A DNA stretch of 33,512 nt from Actinomycetota bacterium. Lineage in GTDB: Bacteria; Actinomycetota; Acidimicrobiia; Acidimicrobiales; Ilumatobacteraceae. Positions 1 to 7,141 of this stretch are shown here, piece by piece. Each line of letters starts with the position of its first letter. The stretch's first letter is position 1. The position numbers and the translations under genes were made by a program. The stretch lies in the NCBI GenBank assembly GCA_009726095.1, contig WLMZ01000029.1, positions 1 through 33,512 on the forward strand. Direction: 5' to 3'. The notes under the pieces are model-generated. The model was given only the letters and a program-made list of their open reading frames with translations. It had not been told where the DNA came from and searched no databases.

Positions 1-1
1 G

Positions 2-172
2 GTGTTCCCGTGCGGGTCGGCGGTGCCCACCGCGTCGAACCTGAACTTCGTGGCCGGTCAGACCGTCCCGAATGCAGTGATCGCCAAGCTGGGTACGAAT
101 GGAAAGGTCTGTCTGTACACGTCGGCGGTCACGCACCTCATCGTCGATGTCAACGGCGTCTTTCCGACGTGA
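2..172 (+). CDS. C-terminal end of a secreted/surface protein (partial)
   Basis: Only the last 56 codons are present, read in frame from base 2 to the TGA at 170-172. The peptide contains PTASNLNFVAGQTVPN and ends with LIVDVNGVFPT. This resembles the beta-rich repeat found at the C-terminus of large secreted proteins in Acidimicrobiia and relatives, where an Asn-Leu-Asn-Phe segment and a terminal VDVNG(Y/V)FP recur. Two cysteines (in PCGS and VCLY) may form a disulfide. The reading frame is convincing because the usual family ending coincides with a stop codon. The function of the whole protein cannot be judged. It converges on the ferredoxin gene, with 34 bases between the two stops. Confidence 0.6.
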   Translation: MFPCGSAVPTASNLNFVAGQTVPNAVIAKLGTNGKVCLYTSAVTHLIVDVNGVFPT

Positions 173-206
173 CGGCGGAGCCGACGCTGTGTCGCGTCGC
201 AGTGGT

Positions 207-623
207 TCAGTGCTCGGGGCCGGCGATCACGCTGGGCTTGTCGGTGATCGAAAGCATGCGGTCCCGCGGGCAGTGGACCCGAGAGCCGAGGTCGCAGGTG
301 GCGCATCCCCATGCGCCGTCGGCGTGGCGCCACAGTGTTGAGCCACAGGTGGGACACCGTTGTTGCCAGATCGCGCACTCCACGTCGGCCATCCGTTTGG
401 AGCCGAGTGGGCAGCCGTGGCCATGGCAGGTCGGCCAGGCCGGGTCGGGTTCGATCGCCAGCACCGGGCACTTGCCCACGCACAGACCGCAGTCGTCACA
501 CGTGAATGGGTCGATGACGAACAACCCGAGAAAGCTGTCGGTCTTGGTGAGTGCTCCGGTGGGGCACGAGTAGTCGCATGCACCACAGCCGATACAGAGA
601 TCCTCGATGACCGTATGACTCAT
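207..623 (-). CDS. 2[4Fe-4S] ferredoxin fused to a C-terminal zinc ribbon
   Basis: The 138-residue protein begins with a bacterial-type dicluster ferredoxin domain. One Cys set is CIGCGACDYSCP (about residues 10-21) and a second is CDDCGLCVGKCP (about 42-53), enough for two [4Fe-4S] clusters. After about residue 65 the sequence changes to a Cys/His-rich tail with CHGHGCP, then CPTCG and CATCDLG, which reads as a zinc ribbon. A plain ferredoxin would end near residue 60-80, so the tail is an unusual addition. It is the last gene of the minus-strand operon headed by the diiron protein, 30 bases after the 66-residue gene. It is therefore the obvious electron-donor candidate for that enzyme (inference). 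The start is the ATG at 623, with a weak AAGG-type ribosome site. Confidence 0.85.
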   Translation of the reverse strand: MSHTVIEDLCIGCGACDYSCPTGALTKTDSFLGLFVIDPFTCDDCGLCVGKCPVLAIEPDPAWPTCHGHGCPLGSKRMADVECAIWQQRCPTCGSTLWRHADGAWGCATCDLGSRVHCPRDRMLSITDKPSVIAGPEH

Positions 624-653
624 CGTGCCGCCTTGCTCATCTGCTGCTCTCGA

Positions 654-854
654 TCAAGCGGGCACGACGACGTCGGCTGGATGGAACTCGCGCAGTTCAC
701 TCATGCAGTCGGCGTGCACCCAGGGCGCCACGTCGACGCCGTTCGATGCCGTGCACGGCACGTACTTCGATCCGTTCCATTCCCACCAGCCGTAGGGCAG
801 GTCGAGGGCGCGGAGACTGGGCTGATTGCAGTGGGGGCACACGGGGGGGTTCAT
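654..854 (-). CDS. Small Cys/Trp-rich putative zinc-binding protein (66 aa)
   Basis: This 66-residue protein starts at the ATG at 854, overlapping the stop of the upstream gene in an ATGA arrangement. An AGGAG ribosome site lies seven bases before the start. The N-terminus has CPHC, followed by a central GWWEWNGSKYVPC and a later HADC, so up to four Cys could bind one zinc ion. No known family is recognised. The tight coupling to the SCP2-like gene upstream and the ferredoxin downstream argues that it is a real gene and works with them, perhaps as a small accessory or effector protein of the diiron enzyme. That role is a guess from position only. Confidence 0.7.
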   Translation of the reverse strand: MNPPVCPHCNQPSLRALDLPYGWWEWNGSKYVPCTASNGVDVAPWVHADCMSELREFHPADVVVPA

Positions 855-1300
855 GGCTGGCTCCTGATGAGGTCGAGGCGGCCGGCGCCGTCGAGGAAGT
901 CCTGAAGGGTCTGGTTGAAGCGGGAGAACTTGTCGAGGCCCATCGGATCGTTGCCCTCGCAGGAGATGCGGTCGCCGCGCAGGGCGAGGCTGTTGATGGT
1001 CCACGGCCCCGACGCGCCGCCGTTGGCGTAGATGTCGTCGAACATGTCGCTCCACGACTCGACGGATCCGACCAGGCTGAAGTCGGCCATATGGGCCTCG
1101 TCGGCTGGCACCAGATCGACGGCGTCGCAGCGGAGTTCGCTGAACACGAGTTGGAAGTGCAAGGTCTTGTCGGGCGTCTGCACGGCGAACACCATCGTCA
1201 TGTCGGCATCGCCGAGGATGCGGAAGTGTTCGGACTGGTGGTTCATGTGGCTGGCGAGGTCTTCGTACAGCTTGATGTTGGTGACGTCGAAGGTCGACAT
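851..1300 (-). CDS. SCP2-like (sterol carrier fold) protein
   Basis: A 149-residue soluble protein without signal peptide or membrane segment. The pattern of an amphipathic beta-strand (MVFAVQTPDKTLHFQLVF), a central acidic strand (AHMADFSLVGSVESWSDMF) and a C-terminal 'GDR..CEGNDPMGLDKFSRF' helix resembles SCP2 sterol-binding domains, which hold hydrophobic ligands. Residue-level similarity is weak, so the family call is tentative. The gene lies eight bases after the diiron gene and overlaps the next gene by four, so the four genes are probably co-transcribed and partly translationally coupled. AGGGG precedes the ATG by six bases. If the fold is right, it may present a lipid-like substrate to the diiron enzyme (inference). 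Confidence 0.6.
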   Translation of the reverse strand: MSTFDVTNIKLYEDLASHMNHQSEHFRILGDADMTMVFAVQTPDKTLHFQLVFSELRCDAVDLVPADEAHMADFSLVGSVESWSDMFDDIYANGGASGPWTINSLALRGDRISCEGNDPMGLDKFSRFNQTLQDFLDGAGRLDLIRSQP

Positions 1301-1308
1301 GGTTGCCC

Positions 1309-2433
1309 CTACGCTGCCGTCGCGGACGTGCCGCGGATCTTGGAGACGTCGATGCCGAGCAGGTCGAGTGGGAGCTTGGTCCGTTCGAGGCGGCTGATGC
1401 CGGCCCGCTCGCAGCGCGACAGGTACGACGTGAACTGGTGCCGTTGCATCTCCATCTGCAGCGGGAAACCCTTGTCCTCGATGTGTTCCTCGCCGCCGCC
1501 GAGCAGGTAGGCGAGCGCGGAACCGAAGTCGGCGTTGGTGCCAAAGGTGGTGAGCAGCAACTCGCCGTGATCGAGCGCTTCGTGGATCTCCTCGGCGACA
1601 TCGGGATCGTTCTCAACGGCGTAGCGCAGGTGCATGGTGCCGTAGGCCACATGGCGGGCCTCGTCCTGCATCGCCATGCGGAAGATCTTCTTCTCCACGT
1701 GCGACGGGGCGATCAGCTCGCCCATGCGGAAGATGTCGAGGATGAAGCCCTCGCCGAGCAGGTGCAGTAGTGCCGTGGCCTGGGTGTAGGTCTTGGCTTC
1801 GAGGATGGAGCGCAGCAGGCTCTCGCCGCTGGAACGTGAGTACAGCAGGCCACCGCCGTTGGAGAGCGCCCGCTTGCGGAACACCTCGGTGTGGCGGGCC
1901 TCGTCCATGATCTGGGTGCAGAGGAACATCTTGGCCTCGAGGTAGTCGTGGTTCATGCGCCACATCCACTTTGCCGGCAGGTCCGCAGCGATCATCTCGA
2001 TCTCGGCGAGTGTGGTGAACACCTGGCAGACAGCGTGCTCGATATCGGAGGGGAGCTCGGGCAGTTCGTTCCACGGGATGTCGCGGGTGGCCGACCACTG
2101 ACGGGCAACGGCCTCTTCGTACAGCTCGCGTACGTTGTCGGACCACACATCGGATTTCTTGTTGAGGATGTAGCCCATGTCGGGTGCGTCGCCCTCGACG
2201 GTGGAGCCGCGCCCGGCCATACTGCGCCGCTGCGCCTGCTCGGGGACCTCGCCGTAGGTGCCGATCGCGATGTCGCTCATCGTGAGGCCGCGTGCGCTCG
2301 GCTTGGGCCGCACCCCCCACTCGCTCGGTGCGCCGCGCAGCCATGCCCAGTCGAGCGGCTGGCCCATCGGGGTCATTGCGGGCAGGCGATCAGCGATCGC
2401 GTTGTTCGACTCGGCTTCGGTCAGTTTCGGCAT
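1309..2433 (-). CDS. Ferritin-like diiron-carboxylate protein, probable oxygenase
   Basis: The 374-residue protein carries two copies of the diiron motif DEARH, one in IMDEARHTEVF and one in MQDEARHVAYG. Glutamates in LAEIEMIAAD and LLGEGFILDIF supply the other expected ligands, giving the four-helix arrangement E...DExxH...E...DExxH. Known families with this arrangement include AurF-like N-oxygenases, R2-like oxidases and the hydroxylase subunits of soluble diiron monooxygenases. At 374 residues without a beta-subunit gene, it is not a standard multicomponent monooxygenase. The chosen ATG at 2433 has GGGGAG nine bases upstream; further upstream the frame runs into the promoter. It is the first gene of a four-gene operon ending in a ferredoxin. 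The substrate is unknown. Confidence 0.8.
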   Translation of the reverse strand: MPKLTEAESNNAIADRLPAMTPMGQPLDWAWLRGAPSEWGVRPKPSARGLTMSDIAIGTYGEVPEQAQRRSMAGRGSTVEGDAPDMGYILNKKSDVWSDNVRELYEEAVARQWSATRDIPWNELPELPSDIEHAVCQVFTTLAEIEMIAADLPAKWMWRMNHDYLEAKMFLCTQIMDEARHTEVFRKRALSNGGGLLYSRSSGESLLRSILEAKTYTQATALLHLLGEGFILDIFRMGELIAPSHVEKKIFRMAMQDEARHVAYGTMHLRYAVENDPDVAEEIHEALDHGELLLTTFGTNADFGSALAYLLGGGEEHIEDKGFPLQMEMQRHQFTSYLSRCERAGISRLERTKLPLDLLGIDVSKIRGTSATAA

Positions 2434-2480
2434 GAGTGTTCTCCCCGATGTGGTCGCGTCGACCGTGTGGACTTGGGGCA

Positions 2481-2524
2481 AACGTACGCCTGCGTCGTCC
2501 GTCAGCAATAGGGGCCAAAGTCCC
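2481..2524 (-). promoter_or_regulatory. DosR-like box and -10 element of the diiron operon
   Basis: Read on the minus strand, GGGACTTTGGCCCC (2524-2511) matches 12 of 14 positions of the DosR/DevR box GGGACTWWAGTCCC. Twenty-four bases downstream lies TACGTT (2486-2481), a good actinobacterial -10. Transcription would start near 2474, leaving a leader of about 40 bases that contains the GGGGAG ribosome site. No -10-like hexamer lies at the same spacing on the plus strand, so the site most likely serves the minus-strand operon. Confidence 0.6.
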
Positions 2525-2667
2525 GAGGGGCCCGCCAGCCCGTGTGCCCTGCGGCACGCGGTGTGTTGCTTGGCCGAGGTGCAGCACAACGCTCGCAGTA
2601 TCCGCATGCGTTCGATCCGAGTTGCGTCAATGCCGCACGTCGAGCGATGGAACTAGGGTCTGCGCCC

Positions 2668-3969
2668 GTGGGCGAGGGCACCGGAGATGTTGAACGCGAG
2701 CGGCTGTATCGACGGTGCCTGGCTGTCATCACGCTGACGGGCGCCGCCTGGCGCATCATCATGCTGATCTCGAAGTGGAACATTCCGCTGCACTACGGCG
2801 ATGCCTGGTATTACAGCATCCAGGCCGAGAACAACGCCCATGGTCGATGGTTCAAAGAGGCCAGCGGGCCGGTTCAGGACTGGGGGGTCCTGCCCGGCGC
2901 CGAGCACCCGCCGCTGACCTCGATCGTGACGGCACCCGCCAGCCTGCTGTCGCAAACACAGTTCTGGCAGCGGGCCACCATGACCGTGCTCGGTATTGCC
3001 GTGATCGTGCTCGTGTCGTTGATCGCCCGGCGGGTGGGCGGTCGCGCCGTTGGCGTGATTGCCGGCGTGATCGCTGCGGCGTATCCCAACCTCTGGTTGA
3101 GCGACTCGTTGGTCATGTCAGAGACGTTGGTGGTACTGATGGTCGTCATCGTTCTCGGCGCGGCGTTGCTGCACCGTGAGCGCTTCGGCCTGCGCAGCGC
3201 CCTGCTGCTCGGCGTCGCGGTGGGAATCGCCGGGCATGCGCGCAGCGAGATCCTGTTGTACTCACCGTTGCTCGCACTCATCGGCGTGCGAACCCTTCCG
3301 CTCGCACAGTGGGCCAAGCGGGCGGCGGTCATCGTGATGGCCACGGGGCTGACGGTGGTGCCGTGGATTGCTTACAACACCAGCCGGTTCGACACCGTGG
3401 TGCTGATGAGCACGAACGAGGGCAACACCTGGCTCGGGGCCAACTGCCCGCTCACGTATGCCGGACCCGGCATCGGCGGGTGGAACCTGCTGTGCCTCGA
3501 CAACGGCACCGTGCCCCCGGTGGATGAGAACTCGGCCGAGCGTTCGGCTCGCCGCCGGAGCGAAGCAATGAGCTACGCACGTGCCCACGTGAGCCGGTTG
3601 CCGGTGGTCGCGGTGGCGCGGGTGCTGCGTGCTGCAGATCTCTACGGACTCGATGAGACCGTACGCGCCGATCTCGGCGAGGAACGACCGGCATGGGCGA
3701 TCTGGGCGGGCATCATGTGCTGGTGGGCCCTCGCTCCGATGGCCGCGGTTGGACTGTGGCGGATGCGGCGCGGCGTGCGCTACATCATCGTGGTCCCGGC
3801 GATCGGGGTGGCCCTGGTAACGGTGGTGTTCTACGGATCGCACCGGCTGCGGGCCCCGGTGGAACCGTTGGTTGCCCTCGGCGCCGCAGTGTTCGTGACG
3901 TCGCTGGCACCGGTTCGCGGTTGGATCACCCGCTTGGTCGAGCGTATGGCGAACCCTGCCGCTGGTTAG
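2668..3969 (+). CDS. Polytopic membrane glycosyltransferase (GT-C/PMT-like)
   Basis: A membrane protein of about 433 residues with roughly nine to ten hydrophobic segments. After the first segment comes a loop with DAWYYSIQAENN and GAEHPPLTS, typical of the GT-C fold in which an acidic pair in the first extracytoplasmic loop binds a polyprenyl-phosphate sugar donor. A second cue is HARSEI after the mid-protein helices. The C-terminal part has WxxYNTSRFDTV and several later helices. The likely role is transfer of a sugar from a lipid-phosphate donor at the outer face of the membrane; the acceptor is unknown. GTG 2668 is preferred because TAGGGT ends eight bases before it, fitting leaderless initiation. 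ATG 2647 is an alternative in frame. It overlaps the convergent NlpC gene by four bases. Confidence 0.7.
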   Translation: MGEGTGDVERERLYRRCLAVITLTGAAWRIIMLISKWNIPLHYGDAWYYSIQAENNAHGRWFKEASGPVQDWGVLPGAEHPPLTSIVTAPASLLSQTQFWQRATMTVLGIAVIVLVSLIARRVGGRAVGVIAGVIAAAYPNLWLSDSLVMSETLVVLMVVIVLGAALLHRERFGLRSALLLGVAVGIAGHARSEILLYSPLLALIGVRTLPLAQWAKRAAVIVMATGLTVVPWIAYNTSRFDTVVLMSTNEGNTWLGANCPLTYAGPGIGGWNLLCLDNGTVPPVDENSAERSARRRSEAMSYARAHVSRLPVVAVARVLRAADLYGLDETVRADLGEERPAWAIWAGIMCWWALAPMAAVGLWRMRRGVRYIIVVPAIGVALVTVVFYGSHRLRAPVEPLVALGAAVFVTSLAPVRGWITRLVERMANPAAG

Positions 3970-5006
3970 GGCTGCACGAGGCGGCGCACGGCCTGGATGC
4001 GCTCGGCGCTGGGCAGGTTCCCGATCCGCACGGGTGTGCCCGTGCGTGCCGCCTGGATCCAGGTCCTGGAATCCAGGGCGATGCCGACATGGCTGATCAC
4101 ACCGGGGTTCGAGGACGAGATCGTGAAGACCAGATCACCGGGCATGATCGGCTGGGTCAGCCAGTCGACGGCCACGCCGTACTTGGACTGCAACAGGCTC
4201 TGGTGGGGCAGGCTCACGCCGATCTGTGCGTATCCGGCCAGCACGAGTCCCGAGCAATCAAAGCTGTCCGGGCCGGCAGCGTTGAACTTGTAGGGCTTGC
4301 CGATCTGGGCCTGCAGGTAGGTGAGCACGGTGTTGATCGCCTGGGTTCCCTGCACTGATGCGCTGCCGGGCGAAACGGCCGAGGTGGTCGGCAGCGGTGT
4401 GGTCCGCGCTGGCGTGGTGGTGGTGGGCGTGGTGGTGGTGGTGGGCGTGGTCTGCGTCGGCAGCGGCATGGTCGCTGGCGGGATCGTCAGCTTCCTGCCC
4501 GGCAAGATGAGGCTGGTGATCGTGATGTTGTTCGCGCTGAGCAGGGCAGACAACCGCACGCCGTGCTTGATGGCGATGGCGATCAGATAGTCACCCGGCT
4601 GCACGACATAGAAACCGCTCGCCGCAGCCGCAGCCGCAGCCGGTGCCGCAGCCGGTGCCGTCGTCGTGGTGGTTGGCGCCGTCGCCGCGGGGTCCGCTGG
4701 TGGCACGAACCCGACAGGCAGCACCAGCCGTCCGCCCGGATGGATGACGCTGGTGATCGTGAGGTGGTTGACAGCGAGGAGATCGCTGACCCGAACCCGG
4801 TACTTCGAGGCGATGCCCGAGATGGATTGGCCCGACAACACGATGTGGACGGTGGTCGATGCGACGGCGGTGGTGGGCCGGAACGTGGCCGTGATCGCCG
4901 GTCCCTGTGGGGCCGCTGCCGTTGCCGGGGTGCCGACGGCGCACAGCCCGATGGCGGTGGCGGTGGACAGTGCAACGACGGTGAGCATGTTGGGGAACCG
5001 ATACAT
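3966..5006 (-). CDS. Secreted LysM-LysM-NlpC/P60 peptidoglycan endopeptidase
   Basis: 346 residues with a Sec signal peptide (residues 1 to about 32, ending ATAAAP). Two LysM domains follow at about 54-97 and 132-176, separated by an Ala/Thr/Pro linker. A second Thr/Pro-rich linker (about 180-215) leads to an NlpC/P60 domain (about 222-346). The catalytic Cys is C251 in FDCSGL and the His is H306 in SHVGIAL. Such enzymes are exported, bind glycan through LysM and cleave stem peptides during growth and division. The linkers are encoded by short GC-rich repeats likely to vary in length between strains. The gene is monocistronic on the minus strand. Confidence 0.9.
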   Translation of the reverse strand: MYRFPNMLTVVALSTATAIGLCAVGTPATAAAPQGPAITATFRPTTAVASTTVHIVLSGQSISGIASKYRVRVSDLLAVNHLTITSVIHPGGRLVLPVGFVPPADPAATAPTTTTTAPAAAPAAAAAAASGFYVVQPGDYLIAIAIKHGVRLSALLSANNITITSLILPGRKLTIPPATMPLPTQTTPTTTTTPTTTTPARTTPLPTTSAVSPGSASVQGTQAINTVLTYLQAQIGKPYKFNAAGPDSFDCSGLVLAGYAQIGVSLPHQSLLQSKYGVAVDWLTQPIMPGDLVFTISSSNPGVISHVGIALDSRTWIQAARTGTPVRIGNLPSAERIQAVRRLVQP

Positions 5007-5091
5007 GCTCTATGTTTCGGCACCGAGCAGTGGGAACTTTACGAATTCGTGACGAATGTTCCGAATGTCCTGGTCACCCGATGCTGCCCGC

Positions 5092-5109
5092 CTGACGTGC
5101 CAGCGTCAG
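5092..5109. terminator. Hairpin at the end of the acyl-CoA ligase gene
   Basis: CTGACG and CGTCAG form a perfect 6-bp stem around TGCCAG, overlapping the stop codon of the minus-strand ligase gene. There is no strong T-tract, so termination activity is uncertain. Confidence 0.3.
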
Positions 5110-6656
5110 TTGACGGTCTTGCTGTGGCCCGCCCAGTACGGCTCGCGCAGCTTGAACTTCTGCAGCTTGCCGGTGGCCGTACGGGCCAGTGCGTCGCGGA
5201 ACTCGATGCGCTTGGGACACTTGTACCCGGCCAGTTTGGTCCTGGTGTAGGCAATGACCTCGTCCTCGGTGAGGGTGACCCCGGGCGAGGTGACGACCAG
5301 TGCCATCACGAGTTCACCCCATTTCTCGTCGGGCACGCCGATGACGGCAACCTCGTCGATCTGGGGGTGACTGAAGATCGCGTCCTCGACCTCGATCGAC
5401 GACACGTTCTCGCCACCGGAGATGATGACGTCCTTCTTACGGTCCGAGATGGTGAGGTACTGCTCGTCGTCCAGGAACCCGCCATCGCCGGTGTGGAACC
5501 AGTCGCGGCCATCGTTGGCCTCGTGGATGGCTGCCTGCGTCTCGGAGGGTTGTTGCCAGTAGCCCTGCATGATCACGTTGCTGCGCGCCAGTACCTCGCC
5601 ATTGGCCGATGTGGCCATCTCCACACCGATGGCGGGTGCGCCGGCACGGCTGAGGCGCTGGGCGCGCTCGGCCGGCGACAGTTCATCGAACTCCGACCGG
5701 CTGCGGTTGATGGTGAGCAGTGGCGACGATTCGGTGAGCCCGTAGATCTGGATGAACTCCCACCCGAGTTCGGTCTCGATGCGCTCGATCGTGCGGGTGG
5801 GTGGCGGCGCCCCGGCCACCACGACGCGCACCTGGCCGCGTCCGGGGATCGGCCCGTCCCAACTCTGTGCAGCGTCGAGCACCATGTTCAGCACGGCTGG
5901 CGCGCCGCACAACAGGGTGACCCCATGCGCCTGCACGCGACGCAGGATCTCGGCGCCATCGACCTTGCGCAGGATGACATGTTGGCCGCCCATGCCCGTG
6001 ACGGCATAGGTCATGCCCCATCCGTTGCAGTGGAACTGGGGGAGTGTGTGCAGGTATACATCGCGGTCGCTCACGCCGACGTGCCAACCGAACGTGGTGG
6101 CGTTGATCCACAGGTTGCGGTGGGTCAGCTGTACGCCCTTGGGTCGTGCCGTGGTGCCGCTGGTGTAGTTGATGGTGGCGGTGGCGTCCTCGTCGCCGGC
6201 CCACACCTGCGGTTCGCGGTCGAAGCGGAGCAGCTCATGGTCGGACTCGGTGCCGATGACCAGCTTGCGCTCGACCTTCACCGTGGCGAGTGATTCCTCG
6301 AGCTCGGGATCGATCAACAGGATCCGGGCACCGGAGTGATCGACGATGTACTGGATCTCCTCGGCCACGAGTCGGAAGTTCACCGGCACCAGGATGCGGC
6401 CCGAACCGCTGACCCCGAAGAACGACGTGAGCAGCCGCGCAGAGTTGTGGCTGACGACGGCAACCCGTTCGCCCACCGCGATACCGAGCGCGTCGAGCCC
6501 TGCCGCCTGGGCGGCTGCGGTGGCCGCCATGTCGCGATAGGTGGCGGTGCCCCAGGTTGGCGCCGGCTGATCGGGCTCGTCGATGTACGCGACGCGGTCG
6601 GGGTACACCTCGCTCGCCCGGCGGAGGTAGTCGTTGATCGTCAGGGCAATCTTCAT
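5106..6656 (-). CDS. fadD: Fatty acyl-CoA ligase / AMP-forming synthetase (FadD-like)
   Basis: A 516-residue member of the ANL adenylating superfamily. The P-loop motif is YTSGTTARPKG (about 164-174), with Ala where Gly is usual. Later motifs are IYGLTESSP (A5), FHTGDGGFLD and SDRKKDVIISGGENV (A7-A8), and TATGKLQKFKLRE with the catalytic lysine (A10). It would activate a carboxylic acid with ATP and load it onto CoA, or onto the acyl carrier protein encoded just upstream. The substrate cannot be read from the sequence. The ATG at 6656 has a strong GGAGG six bases upstream, so this start is well supported. It follows the acyl carrier protein gene by 133 bases on the same strand. Confidence 0.88.
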   Translation of the reverse strand: MKIALTINDYLRRASEVYPDRVAYIDEPDQPAPTWGTATYRDMAATAAAQAAGLDALGIAVGERVAVVSHNSARLLTSFFGVSGSGRILVPVNFRLVAEEIQYIVDHSGARILLIDPELEESLATVKVERKLVIGTESDHELLRFDREPQVWAGDEDATATINYTSGTTARPKGVQLTHRNLWINATTFGWHVGVSDRDVYLHTLPQFHCNGWGMTYAVTGMGGQHVILRKVDGAEILRRVQAHGVTLLCGAPAVLNMVLDAAQSWDGPIPGRGQVRVVVAGAPPPTRTIERIETELGWEFIQIYGLTESSPLLTINRSRSEFDELSPAERAQRLSRAGAPAIGVEMATSANGEVLARSNVIMQGYWQQPSETQAAIHEANDGRDWFHTGDGGFLDDEQYLTISDRKKDVIISGGENVSSIEVEDAIFSHPQIDEVAVIGVPDEKWGELVMALVVTSPGVTLTEDEVIAYTRTKLAGYKCPKRIEFRDALARTATGKLQKFKLREPYWAGHSKTVN

Positions 6657-6789
6657 GTGCGGCCTCCATGGGTGAGAGAGCCGAAAGTATCATCTCCCGG
6701 CGATGCGCCTCCTCATGCTCGGCGTGCGACTGCCACCTGGCTACGGGGCCTGGTGCATCCTGAGTGCGCGGTCGTGATGCGCCCAGCCT

Positions 6790-7038
6790 TCACGAAGGGG
6801 CACCGTGGTCGCGCAGATAGGCGACGATCTGCGCGACCGTACGCAGGTGCGCCAGCTCGTGATCGGGGATCTCGATGCCAGTGCGCTCACGGATGGCGGC
6901 AACGAGGTTGATCGAATCCATCGAGTCCAGACCCAGATCGGCCTGCAGATCTGCCGTTGGGTTGATGGCGGCACCCTCGAGGCCGGGCGACGTGGCGTAG
7001 AGGGCGTCGTTCACGTCGGAGGTCGGGTTGGTGCTCAT
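6790..7038 (-). CDS. Acyl carrier protein
   Basis: An 82-residue acidic protein with the phosphopantetheine site LGLDSMDS; Ser39 is the predicted attachment residue. Length and the helix pattern ([24 protein letters not shown] cut by the DSM motif) are normal for a discrete ACP, although the N-terminal 25 residues are looser than in the fatty-acid-synthase ACP. The gene lies upstream of the acyl-CoA ligase gene and divergent from the PEP synthase-hydrogenase operon, sharing a 103-base intergenic region that carries a DosR-like box. The pairing suggests a dedicated ACP loaded by the neighbouring ligase. It is unlikely to be the housekeeping AcpM because no fab genes are nearby. Confidence 0.9.
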   Translation of the reverse strand: MSTNPTSDVNDALYATSPGLEGAAINPTADLQADLGLDSMDSINLVAAIRERTGIEIPDHELAHLRTVAQIVAYLRDHGAPS

Positions 7039-7091
7039 GGTCGGTCCGTGTCCACCCTGCGATCGTCGCGCCCGGAGGTGCTGTAGAAGAA

Positions 7092-7135
7092 GGGTCCTTC
7101 GTCCCTGTCTTGGTTGCCCGCCGGCAGTGAATGAT
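7092..7135 (+). promoter_or_regulatory. DosR-like box and -10 of the PEP synthase-hydrogenase operon
   Basis: GGGTCCTTCGTCCC (7092-7105) matches 11 of 14 positions of the DosR box. AATGAT (7130-7135) lies 24 bases downstream and ends six bases before the ATG at 7142, which implies a leaderless or nearly leaderless transcript. The spacing equals that at the other three boxes in the window. In mycobacteria the orthologous group 3b hydrogenase is known to be DosR-controlled, which supports the call. Confidence 0.6.
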
Positions 7136-7141
7136 GGGGCG

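Noticed and set aside
746-1510. Plus-strand open frame across the SCP2-like and 66-residue genes
   Set aside because: No recognisable domain; the minus-strand genes have ribosome sites, overlaps typical of operons and Cys motifs.
1309-2433. Diiron protein as the alpha subunit of a soluble methane/toluene-type monooxygenase
   Set aside because: The DEARH pairs fit, but the protein is about 150 residues too short and there is no beta subunit, MmoB-like effector or reductase gene with FAD domain nearby.
5041-5050. ACGAATTCGT palindrome upstream of the NlpC/P60 gene
   Set aside because: A single 10-bp palindrome without a second copy or known regulator match; insufficient to call an operator.
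5039-5062. GGAAC and CGTAA on the minus strand as an ECF sigma promoter for the NlpC/P60 gene
   Set aside because: The spacer is only 14 bases, shorter than the usual 16-17, and the motif is short enough to occur by chance.
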